A DNA stretch of 49,291 bases from Melioribacteraceae bacterium (GTDB lineage: Bacteria > Bacteroidota > Ignavibacteria > Ignavibacteriales > Melioribacteraceae): the NCBI GenBank assembly GCA_015493615.1, contig WGCV01000051.1:1-49291 (forward strand), written 5' to 3'. Of the stretch, positions 26,794 to 33,896 are shown in pieces. How positions within the stretch are numbered: position 1 is the stretch's first letter; every line of letters starts with the position of its first letter. The translations under genes were made by a program, and so were the position numbers. The notes beneath the pieces were generated by a model that saw only the letters and a program-made list of their open reading frames with translations, was not told the origin of the DNA and made no database searches.

Positions 26794-28533
26794 ATGTCTC
26801 AAAAAGAGGATTATATGGAAAACAATTTTTCCCTTTCGCAGCAGCTTTCCGAAATCGCCGACGCCCTGGATGGATTTTTAACGCCAAGATTAAAAAACGA
26901 TATTTCAGAACTTGATGAAAAAGTCAGAGGGGATAAGTTTTATCTTGTCGTCCTCGGGTTATTTAAAAGAGGAAAATCATCCTTTATAAACTCGATTCTT
27001 GAAAGCAATGTTGTTCCCACCGGAGTAATTCCCCTTACCGCAATCATTACATTTATTGAATATGCGGAAAATCCGTCGGCTAAAATCTATTTTGAAGATA
27101 ACGAAACAAAGGAAGTTTCGGTTGAGGAAGTTGCCGATTACGTTGCAGAAGAAAAAAATCCCAATAACGAAAAAGGCGTTCTGAAAGTTGTAATTTATAC
27201 TCCAAATCCGTTGCTGAAAAAAATAGTTCTGATTGACACTCCCGGAGTCGGTTCTTCTCTCGAACATAACACCGAAGCAACGTTGCGTTTTGTAGATAAA
27301 ATCGATGCCGCTCTTTTTATTCTTTCCACAGATATTCCCGTTACGAAGTTAGAAGTTGAATTTTTAAGTGAGTTAAAAACAAAAGTCCCGAGGATAATCT
27401 TTATCCTGAACAAAAGCGATTTGCTTCAAAATGAAAAATTGAAGGAGCTGTTATCGTACAACGAAAAAGTGTTAAATGAAGTTTGCGACAGAGAAATCAT
27501 AATTGATTCCGTTTCCAGCTTAAAAGCCGAAGCGGCTCTGAACTCGGGCGACAGGGAGAAGTTTTCCGAAAGCGGAATTACGCGCGTCAGGGAAGATATA
27601 ATCGGAATGGTTGAAAGCGAAAAACAGTCAATCCTTAAAGAAACGACAAGGATAAGAATCAGAAATATTATTACGGAGGGGGAATCGCTTCTTAAGTTCA
27701 AACTTTCTTCGCTGGAAATGCCCGCTGTTGAGCTGGAGGCAAAGTTAAAGGAATTCCGCCATTCAGCCGATGTGATGAAAGAGGAAAAAGATGAGTTTGA
27801 TATCTTAATCGAGGGGAAAGTTAAGCGTTTGAAAGAGTTTGTCTCCGAAGAAGTTGATATGCTCGGGCAAAATCTGATTAGCGAAATAAACGATAAAATA
27901 AATCGCGATGAACGCGAGATAATCAAAAAGCTGCGGAATCAGGATTTGAGAGAATTCCAAAATGAATTTTTCGAGTATATTAAAGGGGAGTTTGACCGAA
28001 AGAAGAAAAATCTCGAGGAGAAAGCGATTGAAAGATTCAGAGAGCTTCTTGTTAAGTACGGTGAAAGATCGAATACGTTTCTAAGTGAAATGATAAAAGG
28101 ATTAACCGGTTTGATGAACATAAAATTCGATTCGCTTGCCGAAGTTTTCGACCTGAATATTTACACGGGATTTTATTACAACTTTTCGGGAGAATCGATT
28201 CCGATCGGATTGAGTTCTAAACAGATAAGAAATGTTATGCCGTCGTTTATTATTAAATCTGTAATTTTGAAAAAAATAACTAAAAATTTTGAAGATAAAA
28301 TTCACGGTAACTGCAGCAGTATTAAGTATGATTTGAGCTACAAAATTCAGGAATCATTCCTCAAGTTTAAGTTTGACTTAAACAACAAGCTGGAATCAAT
28401 ATTGGAAAGCTTGGAAAGAATAATGACGAATACGATTCGGGAAAAAGCCCGTACCGAGGAAGAAGTAAAAGAGGAAGTGAATAGCATTAAAAGCAGATTG
28501 TTGCGGTTAGAGGAAATCAAAGAAAAAACTTAG
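26794..28533 (+). CDS. Bacterial dynamin-like GTPase
   Basis: 579 residues. The GTPase domain has G1 GLFKRGKSS at 55-63, a G2 threonine near 82 in TGVIPLTAIIT, G3 DTPG at 148-151 and G4 NKSD at 206-209, the pattern of bacterial dynamin-like proteins. Charged helical stretches from about 270 to 400 and 480 to 575 predict a stalk or coiled coil. A hydrophobic segment near 435-470 (LTGLMNIKFDSLAEV) could be a membrane paddle. Such proteins remodel or repair membranes. ATG 26794 follows the riboswitch hairpin; ATG 26815 has a better SD (AGAGGA, 26805-26810) and would give 572 residues. No partner dynamin gene is adjacent. It is predicted to be under fluoride control. Confidence 0.85.
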   Translation: MSQKEDYMENNFSLSQQLSEIADALDGFLTPRLKNDISELDEKVRGDKFYLVVLGLFKRGKSSFINSILESNVVPTGVIPLTAIITFIEYAENPSAKIYFEDNETKEVSVEEVADYVAEEKNPNNEKGVLKVVIYTPNPLLKKIVLIDTPGVGSSLEHNTEATLRFVDKIDAALFILSTDIPVTKLEVEFLSELKTKVPRIIFILNKSDLLQNEKLKELLSYNEKVLNEVCDREIIIDSVSSLKAEAALNSGDREKFSESGITRVREDIIGMVESEKQSILKETTRIRIRNIITEGESLLKFKLSSLEMPAVELEAKLKEFRHSADVMKEEKDEFDILIEGKVKRLKEFVSEEVDMLGQNLISEINDKINRDEREIIKKLRNQDLREFQNEFFEYIKGEFDRKKKNLEEKAIERFRELLVKYGERSNTFLSEMIKGLTGLMNIKFDSLAEVFDLNIYTGFYYNFSGESIPIGLSSKQIRNVMPSFIIKSVILKKITKNFEDKIHGNCSSIKYDLSYKIQESFLKFKFDLNNKLESILESLERIMTNTIREKARTEEEVKEEVNSIKSRLLRLEEIKEKT

Positions 28534-28609
28534 TTTATGGCTAAATTGTTTTTTGATGTGCTGGAAATATTTTATTTATAAAACCATTCCAACTCTACAT
28601 ACTTAGTTG

Positions 28610-28850
28610 AACTACTTCGTAGTTCCCGAGAGTTTGGGTTTTGTTTGCCTATGGACTTCGTCCATAGTTATTCAAATTGAAGTGCTTCGCACTTCCTGTT
28701 GCATAAACTTGCTTTGTTTCACAAATAATATTGCTTCATACTTACGAGAAAGCTAAATTTTCATCGACTGCGAAGCAGTCGAATTTGAATAGCCCCGAAC
28801 GAAGTTCGGGGGTTACAAATAAAAAAAATGTCACAACTGCGGAGCAGTTG
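28610..28850. repeat. Cluster of six REP-like hairpins with GAA/TTC loops
   Basis: Perfect short palindromes at 28610-28624, 28649-28667, 28679-28695, 28764-28782, 28793-28811 and 28834-28850, for example CTATGGACTTCGTCCATAG and CCCCGAACGAAGTTCGGGG. Each has a three-base apex: TTC in the first three, and GAA (or GGA) in the last three. The stems differ in sequence, so the shared feature is structure and loop. The apices resemble those of the palindromes around the RAYT transposase at 13280. There is no gene between 28534 and 28940. Confidence 0.75.
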
Positions 28851-28940
28851 AACATCAAATAACGCTGAGAGAAATATGGATAATCTAAATCTATTTAGCA
28901 CATCAAAAAATAATTTAGCCTGATTTATTACGAAAATTAA

Positions 28941-29564
28941 ATGAATAATAATTCAATAAAAATTTACGGACTCTTAATCTCCGCCGGTTTTTCCGGCAGG
29001 ATGAAAAGTTTTAAGCCGCTGCTTAAATTCGAAGGTAAGCCGTTTGTAGTAAACATTGCCGATAAACTTGCTGAAGTTTGCGAAAAAGTGGTTGTCGTAA
29101 CCGGTTATAAGGCGCATGAAATTCTTAAAGAATTTGAAGCCGCAGAAAATAACGCGCTGTGCGAAAAGACAAAATTCGTTTTCAATAAAAATTATAAGGA
29201 GGGTATGTTTTCTTCGCTTCAATCGGGCTTGAAGAAATGCGGTGAAGCCGATTGGGTTTTGCTTCATTTTGTGGACCAGCCGACCTTGCCGCCGGAGTTT
29301 TACAAAGATTTCACAAAACAGATTAAAGATAAGTTTGATTGGGTTCAGCCGATTCATGAAGAAAGGAAAGGGCATCCCGTTTTAATCGGGAAAAAGATTG
29401 TCCGTGAGATTTTAGATTCCACACTTGACGGAAATCTGAGGGAAATTTCGCACAATGCCGGAATAAAGAAAAAATTATGGGAGTGTAATTTCCCTCAAAT
29501 ATTTACGGATGTTGACACGCCCGAGGATTACAGGAAGCTCGGAAGTTCTTTCACGAATGAGTAA
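28941..29564 (+). CDS. MobA/MocA-like nucleotidyltransferase
   Basis: 207 residues. The N-terminus IYGLLISAGFSGRMKSFKPLLKF is the nucleotide-binding signature of NTP_transf_3 proteins (L-x-A-G-x-S-x-R-M...K). LLHFVDQPTLPPEFY corresponds to the DxP motif, and HPVLIGKKIVREIL and TDVDTPEDYRKL match MocA, which makes molybdopterin cytosine dinucleotide from CTP. Similar proteins activate other small substrates, and no molybdoenzyme gene is nearby, so MocA is a best guess. The gene is preceded by the REP cluster and followed after 45 bases by a MITE. Confidence 0.82.
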   Translation: MNNNSIKIYGLLISAGFSGRMKSFKPLLKFEGKPFVVNIADKLAEVCEKVVVVTGYKAHEILKEFEAAENNALCEKTKFVFNKNYKEGMFSSLQSGLKKCGEADWVLLHFVDQPTLPPEFYKDFTKQIKDKFDWVQPIHEERKGHPVLIGKKIVREILDSTLDGNLREISHNAGIKKKLWECNFPQIFTDVDTPEDYRKLGSSFTNE

Positions 29565-29609
29565 TTCGCCCGGCGGCGCCCGGTCTGTCGCAATCGGATA
29601 TGATTATTA

Positions 29610-29784
29610 GAAGGCTTTGCATAACCCCGAAGTTTGTCATTCTGAATGAAGCGAAGCGGAATGAAGAATCTCAAAACCGGTAATAGTACCGAATTTAGAG
29701 ATATTTCGGACGGCGCCCACTCCTCCTCCGCCTTGGCGGATTGGCGAACTCAATATGACAATTTTAGGTTTTGCAAAGGTCTCT
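29610..29784 (+). mobile_element. MITE copy 3
   Basis: 175 bp. Ends GAAGGCTTTGCATAACCCC and TTTGCAAAGGTCTCT. Target duplication ATTA at 29606-29609 and 29785-29788. The right-hand duplication includes the stop codon of the glycosyltransferase gene. The interior carries CCGCCTTGGCGG. Confidence 0.82.
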
Positions 29785-29785
29785 A

Positions 29786-30673
29786 TTACGCAGTTTTTTC
29801 AATGCCGAAATCCGTCCGGGCTTTAGCTGAGGATTTAACCTTTTCGAACAAGATTAAGTTTTCCTCTTTTCGCGGAAGAAGTTTGTGATAAAGATGGTAT
29901 TGAACGGCAATATTGTTAAGCGACTTTATTTCTACTCCGTTAAGTTCAAGGCGGTATTGCAGATCGCTGTCTTCCCCTATCGACGGGGCTTTGTAGCGTT
30001 CGTCAAAACCGTTAACCGCAAGTAAATCAGCTTTGTTCATCGACATATTACATCCGAGAAGCCCCCGTTTTTTTTTGTTTAATTTATTCCTTAAAAATTC
30101 CGATTTAATATAAAATCCCTTTTCAACATCATATGAATTCCCGAATATTCCGTCAATAATAATTTTACGGAATTTCTTTTCGAGAAAACGGTTCTTAATC
30201 TTTTCCTCGGAAAGCTCTGCAGTAATTCTTTGCGAAAGATTCACGCGTCTTCCGGTAAGCGCGGCGCGGTTTTCTTTGTGCCTTAAATGTTCCTCAACAA
30301 AATACGAATGCGGGATGCAGTCTCCATCAATGAAAATAAGGTAATCGGAAGCGGCGTTGAGAATCGCTTTGTTCAGAATTCTGTTCTTTCTGAATCCGTT
30401 ATCTTCCTGCCAAATATGTTTTACCGGCAGAGAAAAATCATCCGCAAGTTTATCGACCGCCTCGGCAACTTCTTTAGACGAGCCGTCGTCGGCGATAATT
30501 ATTTCAAATTCTTTAAACGACTGAATTCCCAATCCGGCAAGTACAAGCTTGAGGTAATCAATCTTGTTGTAGAATGAAATAATTACGGACGCGTTTATTT
30601 TATTGGCGTATGTCGATTCTTTTTTCTTCAGTGTTTTTTCCGGATTATAATAAGTAATAGAAACCTTTTGCAT
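29786..30673 (-). CDS. Glycosyltransferase family 2, start codon inside a MITE
   Basis: 295 residues. GT-A fold: ASVIISFYNKIDYLKLVL from residue 28, EIIIADDGSSKEV, a DxD-type FIDGDCIPHSYF, and a late SIGEDSDLQYRLELNGVEI motif of galactosyltransferase-like GT2 enzymes. It would transfer a sugar to a surface polysaccharide or lipid; donor and acceptor are unknown. The ATG (30671-30673) and first five codons lie in the terminal repeat of MITE copy 4, and no other ATG, GTG or TTG is in frame before the domain. The stop lies in the target duplication of MITE copy 3. The gene is thus flanked on both sides by the same mobile family. SD is weak (TTAGG two bases upstream). Confidence 0.85.
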   Translation of the reverse strand: MQKVSITYYNPEKTLKKKESTYANKINASVIISFYNKIDYLKLVLAGLGIQSFKEFEIIIADDGSSKEVAEAVDKLADDFSLPVKHIWQEDNGFRKNRILNKAILNAASDYLIFIDGDCIPHSYFVEEHLRHKENRAALTGRRVNLSQRITAELSEEKIKNRFLEKKFRKIIIDGIFGNSYDVEKGFYIKSEFLRNKLNKKKRGLLGCNMSMNKADLLAVNGFDERYKAPSIGEDSDLQYRLELNGVEIKSLNNIAVQYHLYHKLLPRKEENLILFEKVKSSAKARTDFGIEKTA

Positions 30674-30810
30674 AACCTAAATTTGTCATATTGAGGACGG
30701 TGTAAGCCGTCCGAAATATCTCTAAATTCGGTACTATTACCGGTTTTGAGATTCTTCATTCCGCTTCGCTTCATTCAGAATGACAAATTTCGGGGTTATG
30801 CAAAGCCTTC
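30659..30810 (-). mobile_element. MITE copy 4
   Basis: 152 bp, reverse orientation: AGAAACCTTTTGCATAACC at the left, GGGGTTATGCAAAGCCTTC at the right. Target duplication TAAT at 30655-30658 and 30811-30814. Overlaps the first 15 bases of the GT2 coding sequence. Confidence 0.82.
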
Positions 30811-31179
30811 TAATAAATTTTTCTTTTGAATAATGAAATATATGGAAAATAGCAGAATTTAGAATCCGCTAAAACGGAAGATTTCAGAATGAAAAATTGC
30901 TACGTCATCAAAAAAGTTATACCGATTCAACAGGAAATGTCCAAAATGAAATAATCTAAAGTATGAATTCAGCGACATAATTAATCGCTCCGTTAGTTTC
31001 GGTTGCATAAAATTAAGTTTGTCTTTTCTTTAAGTTTTTCCTTTGCGCCTTGGCGAGTAGCAGCGTTAAGTGGTGAACGTAAAAAGTCCGCTCTTTAAAA
31101 AGCTTTATAAAAAAATTGACTTTTTGCTAAAAATGTTTAAGTTCAATACTCTTTTTTTTAACAAACTGTGGAGATGCTG
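30811..31179. other. Gap upstream of the LOG gene
   Basis: No gene seen. AT-rich sequence, with a possible TTGACT element at about 31116 upstream of the LOG-family gene. No convincing -10 partner and no structured RNA. Confidence 0.35.
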
Positions 31180-31995
31180 ATGGTAAAAAACTTAAAACCC
31201 AAAAAGGCATACAAAAATCTGGATTTTCTTTTGTCGCATGAAGCGAGGGAAATCAGAGTATTGTCAGAATTTATAGAACCTGAAAAAAGATTCAAAGACA
31301 ACAATGTTACGGATACATTTGTCTTTTTCGGTTCGGCTCGAATAAAATCGGAAAAAGAAGCTCTTAAGGAATTAAAAGCGCTTAAAAAGCAGAAGGATAA
31401 AACGCGGGGGTATGCAAAGAAACTGAAATCCGCCGAAAAGACGCTCGAGCTTTCCTGGTTTTACGAGCAGGCGCGCGAGCTTTCCAAACGCTTGACCGAA
31501 TGGTCCATTAACTTAAAGCATCCGAAGCACAGATTTATAGTCGCCAGCGGCGGAGGTCCCGGGATTATGGAAGCCGCAAACAGAGGCGCGCACGAGGCGA
31601 AAGGAAAATCAATCGGGATGAATATCAGTCTTCCGTTCGAGCAGTATGTTAATGAATGGGTCTCGCCCGAACTGGCGTTTGAATTTCACTACTTTTTCAT
31701 CCGTAAATTCTGGCTGATTTATATGGCAAAAGCTTTGATTGTTTTTCCCGGCGGCTTCGGAACATTGGATGAAATGTTTGAAGTTTTGACTTTGATTCAG
31801 ACAAAGAAAATAAACAAAAGCATGAAGGTTGTTATTTTCGGTTCCGATTACTGGAAAAAATTAATTGATTTCGATCTGCTTGTAGAAAACGAAATGATAC
31901 AAAAAAGAGATTTAAAACTTTTCTCATTCTGTGATTCCGTTGAAGAAGCATTTGAAGAAATAACTTCTTGTATGAAGGAAAATTATCTTAAATAG
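31180..31995 (+). CDS. LOG-family protein (lysine decarboxylase-like Rossmann fold)
   Basis: 271 residues from ATG 31180, chosen because GGAG (31170-31173) stands six bases upstream; GTG 31168 and ATG 31174 are also in frame. The family motifs VFFGSARI, ASGGGPGIMEAANRGA and VFPGGFGTLDEMFEVLTLIQ are complete; the PGGxGTxxE signature is that of LOG phosphoribohydrolases, which release cytokinin-type bases or free nucleotide bases from nucleoside monophosphates. Bacterial members with an N-terminal extension of about 100 residues like this one are mostly uncharacterised. An inverted repeat (32004-32047) with GTGGTTCTT arms follows the stop but lacks a T-run. Confidence 0.88.
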   Translation: MVKNLKPKKAYKNLDFLLSHEAREIRVLSEFIEPEKRFKDNNVTDTFVFFGSARIKSEKEALKELKALKKQKDKTRGYAKKLKSAEKTLELSWFYEQARELSKRLTEWSINLKHPKHRFIVASGGGPGIMEAANRGAHEAKGKSIGMNISLPFEQYVNEWVSPELAFEFHYFFIRKFWLIYMAKALIVFPGGFGTLDEMFEVLTLIQTKKINKSMKVVIFGSDYWKKLIDFDLLVENEMIQKRDLKLFSFCDSVEEAFEEITSCMKENYLK

Positions 31996-32071
31996 TGTAA
32001 TCAGTGGTTCTTTAAGCTGCACAGTTACTCGGCTTTTTAAGAACCACGAAAAGCACTTTCACTTTAAAATG

Positions 32072-32096
32072 AAAAAGGCGAGAATTGCTTCCCGCC
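32072..32096 (-). terminator. Intrinsic terminator of the beta-barrel gene
   Basis: On the minus strand GGCGGGAA pairs with TTCTCGCC around a four-base loop and is followed by TTTTT. It lies 24 bases after the stop of the gene at 32120. Confidence 0.7.
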
Positions 32097-32119
32097 AGTT
32101 TCATAGTGAATGAAAAAAA

Positions 32120-32611
32120 TTATAATCTGTAAAGAACTCCACCCGTAACAGCAAGATGATCCGCCGTTCCGATGGTATATTTTGCTTCTGCAAAAACGTC
32201 GAACTTACCGAAGTTTTTTATCGCTCCGGCGCCGACATTTAATCCGATATAAGTTTCCGAATAGGAATAGCCGGAACCTAACCAGCCGCTCGGAAAATCG
32301 AGACTGACCATTGTCAGAGCTAATCCGCCCAATGCGTAAATGTCAATATCGTTTTTCTTCATAAACATGTAATGTTCGTCTATGTTCAGTTCTTTCCAAT
32401 TTACGTAATCCTTTGTAAAGTAGTAAACGAATGAAGGAGCAATATCAATCTTTTCGTTAAACTTGTAAGTACCGTTTAATGAAATTCCCGGATTGCCGAT
32501 GTTTGTAGAATACGCCAGTCCGCCGCCGACTTTAATGTTTTGAGCATTGACCGCCGAAGAAAAAGCAAAAATGAAAGCCGATAGAATAATTAGTTTAACT
32601 GTTTGTCTCAT
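32120..32611 (-). CDS. Small outer-membrane beta-barrel protein
   Basis: 163 residues from ATG 32611, which begins a clean signal peptide (MRQTVKLIILSAFIFAFSS, cleavage after NAQ). The longer frame to 32680 would put 23 charged residues before it and is not preferred. The mature protein alternates polar and apolar residues in short strands with Tyr/Phe girdles (VGGGLAYSTNIGNPGISLNG, IDIAPSFVYYF, FDVFAEAKYTIG) and ends in YRL, a usual C-terminal aromatic-rich strand. About eight strands fit an OmpA/OmpW-size barrel. Ligand unknown. Confidence 0.75.
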   Translation of the reverse strand: MRQTVKLIILSAFIFAFSSAVNAQNIKVGGGLAYSTNIGNPGISLNGTYKFNEKIDIAPSFVYYFTKDYVNWKELNIDEHYMFMKKNDIDIYALGGLALTMVSLDFPSGWLGSGYSYSETYIGLNVGAGAIKNFGKFDVFAEAKYTIGTADHLAVTGGVLYRL

Positions 32612-32843
32612 TGTTTCACCATATTTTATATAAATTATTGAAGCGAAAATAGAAAACGTTTGCTTAAATATTCTCCTCAATTAGAATTCAGCCGCTCTCA
32701 ATTAGGATTTACAGATAAAAGAGTTAGAATTTTTAACCGTTTGTTTAATAGGGGAAAGCGTAAAGCAATTAGGGCGGAAGCATCCTATTGCCAATCTCGG
32801 GATGTTTAATGTTTGTAATGGTTTCGTGATAAATGAAATTCCA

Positions 32844-33122
32844 CTAAGTATTACTTTTTGAGGTAGATTTTAACTCGCCTTTATTGTATTTATGAATCAA
32901 ACTTGAAATTAATGTCTGATACGGAATACCTTCTTCAATTGCCTTAATTTGAATATCGTGATAATCCTTTGTTGTTAAGCGAATATTAATTCGTTTTTTT
33001 TTAGACAAACTTTCTTTGGCTGCTTCAATGTAAGCTTTCTGATCTTTCTTCTTGATTGATTTCCATTCGCCTTTTTCGAAAGATTCAATCAACTCTTTTT
33101 CCTCTTTATCTAAATATTTCAA
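32844..33122 (-). CDS. CopG/RHH-type antitoxin, apparently orphan, TTG start
   Basis: 92 residues. The C-terminal half, INIRLTTKDYHDIQIKAIEE then GIPYQTLISSLIHKY, is a ribbon-helix-helix of the CopG_antitoxin family (COG5304), in which the N-terminal acidic part binds the toxin. The start is TTG 33122, supported by AAGGAG seven bases upstream. A short upstream frame ending in KQGEVN overlaps it (TGA at 33119-33121 inside TTGA), which looks like the tail of a coupled toxin, but that frame cannot be followed beyond about 33184. I therefore read the toxin as lost or reduced. Binding to its own promoter is typical of the family. Confidence 0.75.
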   Translation of the reverse strand: MKYLDKEEKELIESFEKGEWKSIKKKDQKAYIEAAKESLSKKKRINIRLTTKDYHDIQIKAIEEGIPYQTLISSLIHKYNKGELKSTSKSNT

Positions 33123-33184
33123 TTTACTTCTCCTTGCTTAAATAGACTTTTGTGGCTTTGATCTGCCCCCTTAATCAAGTACAT
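33119..33184 (-). pseudogene. Possible toxin-gene tail upstream of the antitoxin
   Basis: A 21-codon frame ending KGADQSHKSLFKQGEVN with a stop that overlaps the antitoxin start by two bases. Overlap of this kind is typical for toxin-antitoxin pairs. Upstream sequence turns into AT-rich non-coding DNA and repeats. The toxin family cannot be named from so little. Confidence 0.3.
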
Positions 33185-33331
33185 ACACTAAAACAACTAA
33201 TTTAAAAAACAACAATTCAAAATTGCAATTCACAATATTTGATAATGAGGAAGGAACTAATTGATGACAGTTGGCGGCGTTGGTTTTAACAATATTGTTC
33301 CGGTTGTTATTGTGTTGAGGGCGTAAAAATC

Positions 33332-33417
33332 CAAAATTAGTATTTGCGTCGGCGCAAGGTAGGAGATTGCCATCCCGCTGTGCGGGAATAAAAAACATCG
33401 GAGTTCGCAATGACAAA
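33332..33417. repeat. Second repeat family, copy A
   Basis: 86 bp nearly identical to 36041-36124: AAAATTAGTATTTGCGTCG, GCAAGGTAGGAGATTGCC, ATCCCGCTGTGCGGGA, then TTCGCAATGACAAA. It contains a CCCGCTGTGCGGG palindrome and is distinct from the 150-175 bp MITE. Confidence 0.75.
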
Positions 33418-33512
33418 TTCATGAATTGTTGGGAAACGGGTTATTCAATAAATTCAGAATGACAGTTCTGGGAAAAGTTTACGTATTGCGGAAAACCGCA
33501 ATCTAATTAAGA

Positions 33513-33684
33513 GAAGGCTTTGCATAACCTAATTTATATGTCATTCTGATCCCGCCTTGGCGGGAGAAGAATCTCAAAACCAATAAATATACCGAATTTA
33601 GAGATATTTCGGATGGCTTGCACTCCTCCGCCTTGGCGGATTGGCGGACTCAATATGACAAATTTAGGTTATGCAAAGGTCTCT
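33513..33684 (+). mobile_element. MITE copy 5
   Basis: 172 bp. Ends GAAGGCTTTGCATAACC and TTATGCAAAGGTCTCT; AAGA duplicated at 33509-33512 and 33685-33688. The interior carries two CCGCCTTGGCGG palindromes. The left flank resembles that of copy 1, so the two insertions may share history. The rest of the gap (33685-33896) holds no gene. Confidence 0.78.
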
Positions 33685-33896
33685 AAGAATGAAGTCCGCC
33701 ATGGCAGATTAGAGAAAAAATAATTTCGCCGCGATATGCGAATATTTTCGCTCATAATGACCGCCGCTAAGCAATTTCTTGTTCGTTACTCATTACTCGT
33801 AACTCATCACTGAAAATCAGCGTCCCATTAAAATTAGTCCTGTCATTGCCACAATTTACTTTGCCGCGGCGAAGACGGGCTGTTTAATTATTAAAT

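Noticed and set aside
28610-28850. CRISPR array
   Set aside because: The repeats are palindromes with different stems and irregular spacing, without constant repeat and unique spacers.
32004-32047. Inverted repeat after the LOG gene as a terminator
   Set aside because: The arms pair, but the loop is long and no T-run follows on either strand.
33171-33422. 83-codon minus-strand frame upstream of the antitoxin
   Set aside because: It is made of the second repeat family and is not the missing toxin; its frame does not join KQGEVN.
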